From NCBI RefSeq assembly GCF_000970305.1, contig NZ_CP009517.1, forward strand, positions 1,736,001 to 1,800,000: a stretch of 64,000 nucleotides of DNA, written 5' to 3'. The notes below the pieces were generated by a model. It did not search any database. It saw only the letters and a program-made list of their open reading frames with translations, and was not told where the DNA came from. A program made the position numbers and the translations under genes. Position 1 is the stretch's first letter, and each line of letters begins with the position of its first letter. Below, piece by piece: positions 17,759 to 27,119 of this stretch. Source of the stretch: Methanosarcina barkeri 3. GTDB taxonomy: Archaea > Halobacteriota > Methanosarcinia > Methanosarcinales > Methanosarcinaceae.

Positions 17759-18760
17759 ATTCCACCAAAAAATCCCAACTTTGTGACCTATTCGAAAAAC
17801 GTTTTCGTTCCTGTTACCAATATTTGCAGGAACCGCTGTGGTTACTGCGGTTTTCGTCGAGAGCCCGGACAACCAGGTGCCAGACTCATGAAGCCCGAAG
17901 AAATTTTTCCTGTACTTGAAAAAGGGGTAAAGGCAGGGTGTACCGAAGCCCTTTTTACATTCGGGGAGTACGCAGAGGAGGTTTCGGAGTACAGGAAGTG
18001 GCTTAAAGAACTTGGTTATTCTTCCACGCTTGAATATCTTCTATTTCTCTGTGAGACTGCAATCAATGCTGGAATCCTTCCTCATACGAATGCAGGGATT
18101 ATGACGCGCTCGGAGCTGAAAGCTTTAAAACCCTTGAACGCAAGCATGGGGATTATGCTTGAGAGCACGGCAACCCTGGAAGCCCATAAGGACTGTCCGG
18201 GAAAACTTCCTGAACTCAGGCTTAATACTATTCGGGAGGCAGGAAAACTCCTGATTCCCTATACTACAGGCCTCCTTGTAGGAATCGGAGAGGAAAGAAA
18301 AGACAGAATCGAATCCCTCGAAGCTATTGCCAGTCTCCATAAAGAATACGGGCACATCCAGGAAGTTATTATCCAGAACTTTACCCCGAAACCCGGAACA
18401 CCCATGGAAAACTTTCCTGCACCCTCAATAGAAGAAATGACTGATACCATATGCCTGGCCAGACAGATCCTTCCTTCTGACATAGCAGTACAGGTTGCCC
18501 CAAACCTTGTAGACCCTAAAGCCCTTATCGCAAAAGGAGTGACTGACCTGGGAGGCATATCCCCCTTGACAATTGACTGGATTAACCCTGAAGCAGAATG
18601 GCCTGATGTAAAGGACTTACAGAGGAAACTGAATCCTATTTTGCTCAGAGAACGCCTGCCAATTTACCCTCGGTATGTAAAAAAAATGTGGTACTCGGAT
18701 CGGATAGGCGAACTTATAGAACAACTCTCGGATACTGACGGTTACAGGAAAAAGCCCTGA
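17759..18760 (+). CDS. cofG: CofG, FO synthase subunit 1
   Basis: Radical SAM enzyme which, with CofH, makes the deazaflavin FO, the chromophore precursor of F420. The CxxxCxxC motif (NICRNRCGYCGF) is near the start. The first GTG is at 17783, but reading on in frame gives IPPKNPNFVTYSKNVF, which resembles a natural CofG beginning, and an AGGTG ribosome site lies 7 bp before an ATT codon at 17759. I therefore place the start at ATT 17759 with GTG 17783 as alternative. Followed by cofH after 27 bp. Confidence 0.9.
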   Translation: MPPKNPNFVTYSKNVFVPVTNICRNRCGYCGFRREPGQPGARLMKPEEIFPVLEKGVKAGCTEALFTFGEYAEEVSEYRKWLKELGYSSTLEYLLFLCETAINAGILPHTNAGIMTRSELKALKPLNASMGIMLESTATLEAHKDCPGKLPELRLNTIREAGKLLIPYTTGLLVGIGEERKDRIESLEAIASLHKEYGHIQEVIIQNFTPKPGTPMENFPAPSIEEMTDTICLARQILPSDIAVQVAPNLVDPKALIAKGVTDLGGISPLTIDWINPEAEWPDVKDLQRKLNPILLRERLPIYPRYVKKMWYSDRIGELIEQLSDTDGYRKKP

Positions 18761-18787
18761 ACAGAGGGCATGAGGAGGAATTAAAAA

Positions 18788-19918
18788 ATGAACACTGAGA
18801 TTCCCGAAGATCTTATGGAACGCGCATGCAAGGGAAGGAGCACAAAGGAAGATGGGCTCTTACTCCTGGAAATACCTCCTTTCGAACTCTTCAGATTTGC
18901 GGACGAACTTCGCTCCCTTACGACAGGAAATACGGTTACTTACGTCGTGAACAGGAATATTAACTTTACTAGCAGATGTGTGGGAACCTGCGGATTTTGC
19001 GCATTCAGGACGAACAATGGTAAAGTCCTCAGCATAGAAGAAATTATTGAAAAGGTTAGAGAAGCTGAGAGAGCAAAAGCTACCGAAGTCTGTATCCAGG
19101 GAGGGCTTCTACCGGATGTGGGCCTGGACTTTTATCAGGGAATTACAGAAGCCATAAAAGCCGAGTTTCCTGAAATGCATATTCACGCTTTCTCCCCGAT
19201 GGAGGTTTACCATGCTTCTCGTATTAGTGGTGTGAAGGTAAGTGAGGCCCTCTCAAAGCTGAAACGAAGCGGGCTTGATACAATGCCGGGAACTGCAGCC
19301 GAAATCCTCTCTGACCGTGTTAGAGAAATTATCTGCCCTTCAAAACTCAGTACAGAGGAATGGGTTAAAGTAGTTACACAGGCACATGCTGCAGGAATTC
19401 CTACGACTGCAACCATGATGTACGGGCATGTCGAAACTCCTGAAGAAAGAATAGAACACATCCTGACTATCAGAGAGATTCAGAAAGAGACTGGAGGAAT
19501 TACTGAATTTGTGCCTTTGCCTTTTATGCCTTATAATAATCCTGTTGGAGAAAAAATGATTCGAGAGGGAAGGTACGCTACTCCGGGCCTTGAGGATCTG
19601 AAAATCTATGCTATCTCACGTATCCTTCTTCACGGGCATGTAGATAATATTCAGGCAAGCTGGGTAAAACTGGGGAAGAAACTTTCCCAGTTTGCTCTCA
19701 GTTGTGGTGCAAACGACCTCGGAGGCACACTTATGGAAGAGAGCATTTCCAGATTGGCAGGAGCCCCTAATGGAGAAAGTATTTCCGTTGAAGAACTGGA
19801 ATGGATGATTTACGGAGCCGGCAGGGTCCCTAAAGAGAGGACAACCCTTTACAAAGGGGTACGTGAACTGGCTTCCAGGAACCCTGGAAGAACTACCGGA
19901 TGCGGAGTCTCAGAATAA
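18788..19918 (+). CDS. cofH: CofH, FO synthase subunit 2 (copy 1)
   Basis: Radical SAM protein of 376 residues with CxxxCxxC at C64, C68, C71 (SRCVGTCGFCAF). In F420 synthesis CofH joins tyrosine to the ribityl-diaminouracil precursor before CofG closes the deazaflavin ring. Start ATG at 18788 is backed by a GAGGAGGAA ribosome site. The next gene is a close paralogue. Confidence 0.92.
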   Translation: MNTEIPEDLMERACKGRSTKEDGLLLLEIPPFELFRFADELRSLTTGNTVTYVVNRNINFTSRCVGTCGFCAFRTNNGKVLSIEEIIEKVREAERAKATEVCIQGGLLPDVGLDFYQGITEAIKAEFPEMHIHAFSPMEVYHASRISGVKVSEALSKLKRSGLDTMPGTAAEILSDRVREIICPSKLSTEEWVKVVTQAHAAGIPTTATMMYGHVETPEERIEHILTIREIQKETGGITEFVPLPFMPYNNPVGEKMIREGRYATPGLEDLKIYAISRILLHGHVDNIQASWVKLGKKLSQFALSCGANDLGGTLMEESISRLAGAPNGESISVEELEWMIYGAGRVPKERTTLYKGVRELASRNPGRTTGCGVSE

Positions 19919-19948
19919 GCTGGATATTAAAACAACAGTCAGGAAATT

Positions 19949-21127
19949 ATGGATTTTAAAAAGGATGATCGGATGTACGCGAAAAAACCGACAACTCCAG
20001 AAGACGTAATTGAAAGGGCATATAAGGGGAAATGTACTAAAGAGGATGCTCTCCTCCTGCTTGAAGGAAACCCTTTTGAGCTTTTTGAACTCGCCAATAA
20101 TCTGCGCGCCAGTATTGTAGGCGATGTAGTCAGCTATGTGGTGAACAGGAATATCTATATCACAAACAAATGTGTTGGAAACTGCGGGTTCTGTGCTTAC
20201 AGAACAGAGAAAGGATTTATCCTGAGTGTTGAAGAAATCCTGGAAAAAGTAGGAGAAGCGAAAAAAGCCGGAGCTGTGGAGGTATGCATCCAGGGTGGAT
20301 ACATTCCGGAAGCTGACATGGAGTTTTATCTTGAGATAATAGAATCTGTAAAAGCCGAATTCCCTGATATGTGTATTCATGCCCTGTCCGCTATGGAAGT
20401 AAATTACGCAGCAGGAATCTCAGGCATGTCGGTTGAAGAAGCCCTGAGCAGACTTAAAAAAAGTGGGCTTGATTCCCTTACCGGGACTTCGGCCGAGATT
20501 CTTTCCGACAGAGTAAGAAAAATTATCTGTCCTGGGAAAATCAACACCCAGCAGTGGATTGATACCATAACTGCAGCACATAAAGCAGGAATTTCCACCA
20601 ATTCCACTATCATGTACGGACATGTCGAAACCCTTGAGGAGCGTCTGGACCATGTCTTTATTATCCGTGAAATTCAGAAAGAGACAGGCGGGTTTACCGA
20701 ACTTATCCCTATGGCCTTTTTGCCTTACAATAACCCTATAGGGGAAAAGATGCTTGCATCCGGAAAATTCTCGACCACAGGGCTTGAAGACCTTCAGCTC
20801 ATAGCTATTTCCCGAGTAATTTTGCATACTTATGTTAAAAATATTCAGGCTACATGGGTAAAGTTAGGAAAGAAACTCGCTCAGGTAGCTTTGCAGTGCG
20901 GAGCAAACGACCTTGGAGGCACGCTTATGGAAGACCAGATCTCTACAGCTTCAGGGGGCAGTAATGGGGAATATGTATCGCCTGCCGAGTTCGAATGGAT
21001 GATAAAAGGGGCAGGAAGAACACCTGTGCAGAGGGACACCCTGTACCGGAAAGTGGAGCGAGATTTTTCTGGCAGGATGGGCTCCCTTCCCGGTTTAGAA
21101 AAGACAAAGATAGGTAGCAGAGAGTAA
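19949..21127 (+). CDS. cofH: CofH paralogue (copy 2)
   Basis: A 392-residue radical SAM protein very similar to the preceding CofH along its whole length, with C75, C79, C82 (NKCVGNCGFCAY), and the downstream blocks CIQGG, MYGHVET and CGANDLGGTLME conserved in both. The starts differ: M1 at 19949 or ATG at 19973, before which GGATGATCGG resembles a ribosome site. Tandem duplication 30 bp apart; both copies keep catalytic cysteines, so both may be active or one may have specialised. The tail after GRMG is divergent. Confidence 0.88.
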   Translation: MDFKKDDRMYAKKPTTPEDVIERAYKGKCTKEDALLLLEGNPFELFELANNLRASIVGDVVSYVVNRNIYITNKCVGNCGFCAYRTEKGFILSVEEILEKVGEAKKAGAVEVCIQGGYIPEADMEFYLEIIESVKAEFPDMCIHALSAMEVNYAAGISGMSVEEALSRLKKSGLDSLTGTSAEILSDRVRKIICPGKINTQQWIDTITAAHKAGISTNSTIMYGHVETLEERLDHVFIIREIQKETGGFTELIPMAFLPYNNPIGEKMLASGKFSTTGLEDLQLIAISRVILHTYVKNIQATWVKLGKKLAQVALQCGANDLGGTLMEDQISTASGGSNGEYVSPAEFEWMIKGAGRTPVQRDTLYRKVERDFSGRMGSLPGLEKTKIGSRE

Positions 21128-21149
21128 ACTTCCGAGTCGCAAGCCTTTT

Positions 21150-21330
21150 CAAAAAACTGCTTGCCCGCAAGCCTTTTCAAAAAAGGCTTGAGCGAAAACT
21201 TTTTGAGAAAAGGTTTTATCGAAAACCTGATAACCATTTGGATTTGAGCTTATCCCCAAACCCTATCGGCGTGATCACAAGCTTTTTAAAAAAAGGCTTG
21301 AGCGAAAACCCCGATTAACGTTTGGGTTTG
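21150..21330. repeat. dispersed repeat family A, copy 1
   Basis: About 180 bp made of inverted-repeat modules (AAGCCTTTTCAAAAAAGGCTTGAGCGAAAA and GAAAACTTTTTGAGAAAAGGTTTT style) followed by a TTATCCCCAAACCCTAT-GGCGTGAT block. Closely related copies lie at about 48000-48190 (reverse orientation) and 50265-50430 (same orientation). The palindromic modules can form stable hairpins, like bacterial REP elements. Confidence 0.8.
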
Positions 21331-21362
21331 AGGACGGAGTGAATTCGATTCAGGTCGTTGTA

Positions 21363-21425
21363 GCTCCCGAGTTTAGACTCGGGAGCGTTGTCCGTTTCGC
21401 TCACTCGTTCGCTCAAGCGGACTAA
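21363..21425. repeat. dispersed repeat family B fragment with perfect hairpin
   Basis: A perfect 10-bp stem GCTCCCGAGT / ACTCGGGAGC (21363-21386) with a 4-base loop is followed by TTTCGCTCACTCGTTCGCTCAAGCGGACTAATTTAT. The latter is the reverse complement of the family-B unit found in tandem at 26.9 kb and once at 53.7 kb. Confidence 0.75.
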
Positions 21426-21639
21426 TTTATAAAATAGAAACTGAACCTTGGCTGAGAGGGCGAGTTTTACAAAGTTACTTATTTCCTGTGTGCCTTTCTC
21501 AGTGTGGTTAATGATATAGAATAACCCAGAGACGTGGAAAGTGCCTGCAAGTCGGAACCGAGGAAAAACGAGTTTTCTTTCCGGGCCGGAAAGGTTTTAA
21601 TTAATTATATAATTTCAGGTAATTAGTATAATACTCATT

Positions 21640-21698
21640 TATATTATATTTATATCTATATTTATATCTATATTTATATTTATATCTATATTTATATC
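21640..21698. repeat. AT microsatellite before cofC
   Basis: A run of TATATTTATATC-type 12-bp units ending 25 bp before cofC. Each unit resembles an archaeal TATA box, so the array may provide redundant promoter elements for cofC. Confidence 0.65.
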
Positions 21699-21722
21699 CT
21701 ACTTAGATTTTCAGGAGTTCAG

Positions 21723-22349
21723 ATGAAAGCCGTAATTCCCTATAAAAAAGCCAGCGCAAAATCCAGATTGTCTCCTGTTCTGACTCGGGAAGAGAGAGAA
21801 GAGTTTGTGGAACTGATGCTGAATCAGGTAATAGACACCCTTAAAGAAGCCGGAATAGGAACAATCGATATTCTCAGTCCTTCGACGTACGGGCTTGAAA
21901 ATATGACGAAAGCTAATGTGCTTCTGGATAAAAGCGACCTGAATGAGGCTCTTAACAGGTACCTTAAGCAGGCTGAGGAACCAGTTATTATTGTTATGGC
22001 AGACCTTCCACTTCTGTCCTCCAAGCACGTAAAAGAGATTATTTCGACTAAAAAGGACGTCTGCATCGTTCCTGGGAAAGGCGGGGGTACAAACTCACTT
22101 TTCATAAAAAACCCTTCAAGGTACACTGTCAGGTATTACGGTTCGAGTTTTTTGACGCATTGCTCCATTGCAGAAGAAACAGGACAGAGCATTGAGGTCT
22201 ACGATTCTCTTTTTGCGGGCACTGATATTGATGAGCCCGAAGATCTGGTCGAACTGCTTATACACGGAAGCGGAGCTGCGAAAGATTATATAAGCAAAAA
22301 GTTCAGGCTTGAGATGAGCAGGGGAAGGGTCAGACTGGTTTATATTTAA
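21723..22349 (+). CDS. cofC: CofC, 2-phospho-L-lactate guanylyltransferase
   Basis: 208-residue nucleotidyltransferase which activates 2-phospholactate with GTP during F420 assembly. N-terminal VIPYKKASAKSRLSP carries the nucleotide-binding Lys-Arg motif of the MobA/CofC fold, and VMADLPLLS is the metal-binding Asp segment; PGKGGGTNSL follows. Start ATG has a CAGGAG site. It belongs functionally with cofG and cofH upstream, though 600 bp of repeats separate them and it probably has its own promoter. Confidence 0.93.
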   Translation: MKAVIPYKKASAKSRLSPVLTREEREEFVELMLNQVIDTLKEAGIGTIDILSPSTYGLENMTKANVLLDKSDLNEALNRYLKQAEEPVIIVMADLPLLSSKHVKEIISTKKDVCIVPGKGGGTNSLFIKNPSRYTVRYYGSSFLTHCSIAEETGQSIEVYDSLFAGTDIDEPEDLVELLIHGSGAAKDYISKKFRLEMSRGRVRLVYI

Positions 22350-22562
22350 GAACAATCTTCTTGACCAGAATCACATATGTTTGTCTGTAAATTCAAGATT
22401 GACTAATCAATCAGTAAATTTAAATAAGTAATATGCCTATTATGCTATGAATAAAAAACCCAATGATTCATTGAGATTAGTATTTTTGATTTTGGGTAGT
22501 GAAGTAAGGATATACAGAATCAGCAAAAATGTGGATGGGCTATTTTCAGAAGAGGCGAGCCT

Positions 22563-23168
22563 GTGAGATCTTTTACATCTGAAGAAAGAGAGATCATAAG
22601 AAACAAAATCATAGATCGGGGTAAAGAATGCTTTGCCATATATGGAATAAAGAAAACGAGCATTGAAGATCTTACCAGAGACCTTGGAATTGCAAAAAGT
22701 TCTTTTTACTCTTTTTTCAATAGCAAAGAGGATCTTTTTCTACAGATATATACGGAAGAGCGAGAAGCCTTAAAGGGCAACTTATTAGAAAATTCCTTCC
22801 TGAAATACAGGAAGGAACCTGATAAAGCGATAAAGGCTTATCTGCATTATGTACTGGATATTGCGAATAAACACCCTGTCTGGAGAAAAGTTTACATTGA
22901 AAAAGAGCACCTTGAACTGACGATTTCCCGATCTTCAGAGGAAAAAATTAAAAATATTCATCGAGAAAACGTAAAAATGATTCTACCTTTTTTTGAAGAG
23001 TGGGCAGCCGCAGGTCTTCTGATAGACAAAAATGCCAGGATTCTTGCTGAAACCACATATGCGGTTCTTTCCCTTATCCACTTAAGGAATGAAATTGAGG
23101 ATGAGGACTTTCAGGATATAATGGATATTCTTATTGATCTTCTGGCAGAAAATATAATAAAAAAGTAA
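22563..23168 (+). CDS. TetR-family regulator upstream of tes
   Basis: 201 residues, starting with GTG. The N-terminal helix-turn-helix is clear (residues about 25-50: GIKKTSIEDLTRDLGIAKSS then FYSFFNSKEDLF). The C-terminal ligand-binding part is unassigned. It stops 2 codons or fewer before the extended tes frame, and a co-transcript with tes is likely, suggesting that it controls tetraether lipid formation. The ligand is unknown. Confidence 0.85.
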   Translation: MRSFTSEEREIIRNKIIDRGKECFAIYGIKKTSIEDLTRDLGIAKSSFYSFFNSKEDLFLQIYTEEREALKGNLLENSFLKYRKEPDKAIKAYLHYVLDIANKHPVWRKVYIEKEHLELTISRSSEEKIKNIHRENVKMILPFFEEWAAAGLLIDKNARILAETTYAVLSLIHLRNEIEDEDFQDIMDILIDLLAENIIKK

Positions 23169-23272
23169 ATATGAAAGTATTGATGGGATTAAATCGCGAA
23201 AGGTTACCTGAGAAGGGTGACCTTTTAAAAAAAGTAAATTACTTCTATAATAAATTTAGTGGGAGTGTATTA

Positions 23273-24793
23273 ATGAAACAGACAAAATCTGTTTGTCCAG
23301 AATGCAAAAAAGTTATTGATTCCACTATATTTGAAGAAAGTGGCAAGATAATGCTGAAAAAAACTTGCCCAGAACACGGGACCTTCACGGATGTCTACTG
23401 GTCGGACAGCAAATTATACGACAGGTTCAGGCGCGATTCTTATGTCGGTAGTGGAGTTTCAACCAATAATGAGACTGTTTCTTCCGGTGGCTGTCCCTGG
23501 GACTGCGGAATTTGCTCCAGGCACAAAACCGGGACTTTGCTTGCAAACATCGACATTACCAATCGTTGTAATCTCAATTGTCCGGTGTGTTTTGCTAATG
23601 CCAGAGCAAGTGGCTTTATATACGAACCAGACTTTGAACAGATAAGAGAAATGATGCTGACTCTCCGAAATCAAGAACCTGTTCCCTGCTATGCCATCCA
23701 ATTTGCTGGAGGAGAGCCTACGGTAAGGGAAGACCTTCCGGAAATTATCGAAATAGCTCAAGAACTTGGGTTTTCACAGATCCAGATTGCAACTAATGGT
23801 GTCAGGCTCGCAAAAAGCCAGGAATACTGCGAAGCTTTAAAGACCGCAGGGCTCCATACTGTATATCTGTCCTTTGACGGAGTCTCAGAGGAACCATACA
23901 TGGAGAACCGAGGATTTAATGCCCTTCCCGTAAAACAAAAAGCTCTTGAAAACTGCAGGCAGACCGGCCTGAATAGTGTTGTGCTCGTGCCCACCCTGAT
24001 AAAAGGTGTTAATGATCATCAGGTTGGAGATATTGTCCGCTTTGCAGCTAGAAATGGGGACGTAGTGAGAGGTGTAAACTTCCAGCCAGTAGCGTTCGCA
24101 GGCCGCATTGATCAGGCCCTACGAAAAGAACAGAGAATAACAATTCCCGATCTAATATCACTCCTGGAAGAACAAACCGAAGGAGAAATTCCCAGTTCAG
24201 CCTGGTATCCTGCATCTGCTGCAGTTCCCGTCATCCGATTCGTGAGTGCGGTGCGAAAGGTTCCGCTCCCCGAGTTTACAATTCATCCTCTCTGTGGAGC
24301 TGCCACTTATATCTTTGAGAACGAGGGAAGTCTAATTCCGATAACTGAGTTTGTGGACGTGGATGAGTTCCTTGAATTCCTTGAGAGCGTTACTCCAGAA
24401 TTTGAAGGGCAAGGTTCTAACGTAACGAAACTTGCAAAAGTTATTTACAATATTCCGCGCTACATCAATGAAGCCAGAAGCCCAAAAGATCTTAAGATAG
24501 TCTCCCTGATAACTAATTTTCTTAAAAACGGTACAAGAGAACATGCTGCTCAGTTCCATCGAAAATCACTTTTCCTCGGAGCTATGCACTTTCAGGACCT
24601 CTACAACCTGGATCTGGAAAGGGTTGAACACTGCGGAATCCACTATGCTACCCCTGATGGCAGGATAATTCCCTTCTGCACTTATAACAATTTTCACAGA
24701 GAAGGAGTAGAAGCAAGGTATTCAAAACAATATAGGGAAAATATAAAGTTTGAGAAGAAACCCCTGGAAATTCAGGAAAGAGAAGCAGCTTGA
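23273..24793 (+). CDS. tes: tetraether synthase (Tes)-like radical SAM enzyme
   Basis: 506 residues from ATG 23273, chosen because a GGGAGTG ribosome site precedes it; an upstream in-frame ATG at 23171 would add 34 residues. N-terminal zinc-type pairs (CPEC, CPEHG) are followed by two CxxxCxxC motifs: CPWDCGIC (C74/C78/C81) and the radical SAM CNLNCPVC (C99/C103/C106), then the GGEPT SAM-binding motif. Extra cluster-binding cysteines plus a methanogen setting fit the archaeal tetraether synthase family, which couples the phytanyl ends of two archaeols through a C-C bond. The neighbouring geranylgeranyl reductase supports a lipid role. Exact chemistry is inferred from family. Confidence 0.82.
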   Translation: MKQTKSVCPECKKVIDSTIFEESGKIMLKKTCPEHGTFTDVYWSDSKLYDRFRRDSYVGSGVSTNNETVSSGGCPWDCGICSRHKTGTLLANIDITNRCNLNCPVCFANARASGFIYEPDFEQIREMMLTLRNQEPVPCYAIQFAGGEPTVREDLPEIIEIAQELGFSQIQIATNGVRLAKSQEYCEALKTAGLHTVYLSFDGVSEEPYMENRGFNALPVKQKALENCRQTGLNSVVLVPTLIKGVNDHQVGDIVRFAARNGDVVRGVNFQPVAFAGRIDQALRKEQRITIPDLISLLEEQTEGEIPSSAWYPASAAVPVIRFVSAVRKVPLPEFTIHPLCGAATYIFENEGSLIPITEFVDVDEFLEFLESVTPEFEGQGSNVTKLAKVIYNIPRYINEARSPKDLKIVSLITNFLKNGTREHAAQFHRKSLFLGAMHFQDLYNLDLERVEHCGIHYATPDGRIIPFCTYNNFHREGVEARYSKQYRENIKFEKKPLEIQEREAA

Positions 24794-25271
24794 TTTCTCC
24801 TATAAAGGAAAGCATGACAATAATTATTAAAATGAAAAAATATAATTTAGAGAGGTGCCATACAAAATATTTATATTCGAGAAAAAATTAACTGAAAGAA
24901 ATTTTTATACCGAATACATTGGTCCAATAGAGCCAATAACTTTAACTGGACAAATACATTAATTGTGAAAACTATTCGGAAGAGTAACCATACAAAATGG
25001 GTAAATCTTAATTTGAATCTGATCTTTCTGAGGAAGAATTTGGAGATGAAAACTAGACTTCAGAAAGTCGAAAAAAGATTCATTGACCGAAAAATAAAAG
25101 TTTAAAAATATGTGATTAAAGTAGAACTTTCAGGACTCTATTGAAGTAATCAGTAGAAATAATGTGGCATTATACTGTCATGCTTTTCGGTCCATATCAC
25201 ACTATTTGCAAGAAAGAGGATATCTACTGGTTAAGCATTATAAATTAAGTTTAAAAGGTACAGGTGAGCTG
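24794..25271. promoter_or_regulatory. intergenic with promoter of the ferredoxin-reductase pair
   Basis: AT-rich 478 bp between tes and the ferredoxin gene. TATA-like ATTTTTATACC near 24898-24910 and AAAAATATG near 25100 are candidate promoter elements. No coding feature found; short frames extending the ferredoxin upstream have no support. Confidence 0.4.
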
Positions 25272-25448
25272 GTGAGCATTAAGATAAATAGATATAAGTG
25301 TGGATACTGTGGTGCCTGTGTGGGAGTCTGCCCTAAGGGAGCACTCGAACTTGTAGAGACCTGGGTCGAAGTAGACGAAAATACGTGCATTACATGCGGG
25401 ATATGCGATCGCATCTGCCCTGTAGGAGCAATTGAGGTAATGAAATGA
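25272..25448 (+). CDS. 2[4Fe-4S] ferredoxin, partner of geranylgeranyl reductase
   Basis: 58-residue ferredoxin with [14 protein letters not shown] and [14 protein letters not shown]. The start is GTG 25272 after AGGTGA; upstream frame extension is not conserved-looking. Stop codon overlaps the reductase ATG (ATGA). In Methanosarcina the adjacent ferredoxin is known as electron donor for geranylgeranyl reductase. Confidence 0.9.
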   Translation: MSIKINRYKCGYCGACVGVCPKGALELVETWVEVDENTCITCGICDRICPVGAIEVMK

Positions 25449-26668
25449 AGGACACGTATGATGTTTTAGTGATAGGTGCCGGTCCTGCAGGTTCCATTGC
25501 CGCCAGAACCGCAGCCGAAAAAGGGCTGGACGTACTCTTAATCGAGAAACGCCAGGAGATAGGTGACCCTGTACGCTGTGCCGAAGGTGTGAACAAAGCA
25601 TATCTCAAGAAACACGTGGAAATTGACAAAAGATGGATTTGCGCTGACCTTAATGCTTCTCATATCTACGCGCCGGATGGTACAAAGATAGAGATGGCAG
25701 AAGAAATCGCTGGTGGAGAAGTAGGTTACGTTCTTGAGAGAAAAGTGTTTGACCGGGCTCTTGCTGAACAGGCTGCCGAAGCCGGAGCGGAAGTTAGAGT
25801 AAAAACCAGAGCAACTGGCCTTATCATTGAAGACGGTTTTGTCAAGGGAGCCAGGCTCATGCATCTAGGAAAAGAATATGATGTGCGGGCCAAGATAGTA
25901 ATAGGCGCTGACGGGGTCGAATCAAAGGTAGGCAGATGGGCAGGTATCGACACTTCCTTAAAGCCAATAGATATAGAAACATGTGCCCAATACCTGATAG
26001 CTGGAGCGAACATAGACCAGCACCACTGTGAATTTTACGTAGGTAACGAAATTGCACCAGGCGGCTATATCTGGGTCTTTCCGAAAGGTGGTGGAAAAGC
26101 CAATGTCGGAATCGGAGTTCTCGGGAGTGAGGCTGGAAAATTCAAGCCAAGGCCTGTAGATTATCTCGACAGATTTCTTGAAAAGAAATTTCCCGATGCA
26201 AGGATAGTCGAAATGGTTTTCGGAGGAGTTCCGGTTTCAGGCAGCATTGAAAAAACTTCCACTAACGGGCTGATGCTAATCGGAGACGCTGCTCGCCAAT
26301 CCGATCCTATTACAGGCGGTGGAATCCTTAACGCAATGGATGCCGGAAAGATAGCAGGAGAAGCTGCATATACAGCTATATCTGAAGGAGATGTTTCCTT
26401 CGAAAAACTCGAAGAAATTTATGAGAAACCATGGAGAGCAACCCTGGGACACGACATTGACATGAGCCTTATCGTAAAGAATTGCTTTATCAATCTAAGC
26501 GATGAAGACCTGAATTCACTTGCCCATTCTCTAGAAGGCATGAAATTTGAGAGAATGAGCCTTCTTGACCTGTTACAGGCTCTCTTTAAAGCCGATAAAA
26601 AACTTCTCTGGGATCTTCGAGTACTTTTCAAAGATGCCGCAAAAGAAGTTGTAAAGAGCAAAATGTAA
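25445..26668 (+). CDS. digeranylgeranylglycerophospholipid reductase
   Basis: 407-residue FAD enzyme which saturates the geranylgeranyl chains of archaeal lipids. Visible: [10 protein letters not shown] Rossmann motif at residues 11-20, [11 protein letters not shown], and [21 protein letters not shown] near residue 280, the hallmark of the family. The upstream ferredoxin overlaps by 4 bp and is its likely electron source. Together with tes it makes a lipid-modification block. Confidence 0.95.
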   Translation: MKDTYDVLVIGAGPAGSIAARTAAEKGLDVLLIEKRQEIGDPVRCAEGVNKAYLKKHVEIDKRWICADLNASHIYAPDGTKIEMAEEIAGGEVGYVLERKVFDRALAEQAAEAGAEVRVKTRATGLIIEDGFVKGARLMHLGKEYDVRAKIVIGADGVESKVGRWAGIDTSLKPIDIETCAQYLIAGANIDQHHCEFYVGNEIAPGGYIWVFPKGGGKANVGIGVLGSEAGKFKPRPVDYLDRFLEKKFPDARIVEMVFGGVPVSGSIEKTSTNGLMLIGDAARQSDPITGGGILNAMDAGKIAGEAAYTAISEGDVSFEKLEEIYEKPWRATLGHDIDMSLIVKNCFINLSDEDLNSLAHSLEGMKFERMSLLDLLQALFKADKKLLWDLRVLFKDAAKEVVKSKM

Positions 26669-26839
26669 CGTAAAGTAAGACGTAACGCCTGGAAATCCAG
26701 GCACCTGCCATTTAGTAAACTTTTTTATTCTGTTCTAAAGGAAATTTCCATATTAGAGGTTATCCAACCTTTTCCCTGGCAATTTCTCTTTCCATAAAAA
26801 TAAATTGTTGTGAATTATAACCTTAATTTGCATTTCAGC

Positions 26840-27115
26840 CTCTCTTGAGCGAAGCGAAACGGAACCGTCCTCCCGAGACGGGACTCGGGTGACGGAACTC
26901 GGCAAGTAAAACTTATTTATTCATAAATTAATCCGCTTGAGCGAGCGAAGTGAGCGAAACGGAACCGTCCTCCCGAGACGGGACTCGGGTGACGGAACTC
27001 GGCAAGTAAAACTTATTTATTCATAAATTAATCCGCTTGAGCGAGCGAAGTGAGCGAAACGGAACCGTCCTCCCGAGACGGGACTCGGGAGGCGGAACTC
27101 GGGAGACAGAACCAG
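26840..27115. repeat. family B repeat, three tandem 100-bp units
   Basis: Near-identical units with exactly 100-bp period (GCGAAACGG at 26854, 26954 and 27054). Each contains an imperfect hairpin CTCCCGAGACGGGACTCGGG and the block AATCCGCTTGAGCGAGCGAAGTGAGCG. The array fills the gap between the convergent reductase and trkH genes, so it may also end transcription from both sides. A related single copy lies at 53.57-53.74 kb. Confidence 0.85.
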
Positions 27116-27119
27116 GTGG

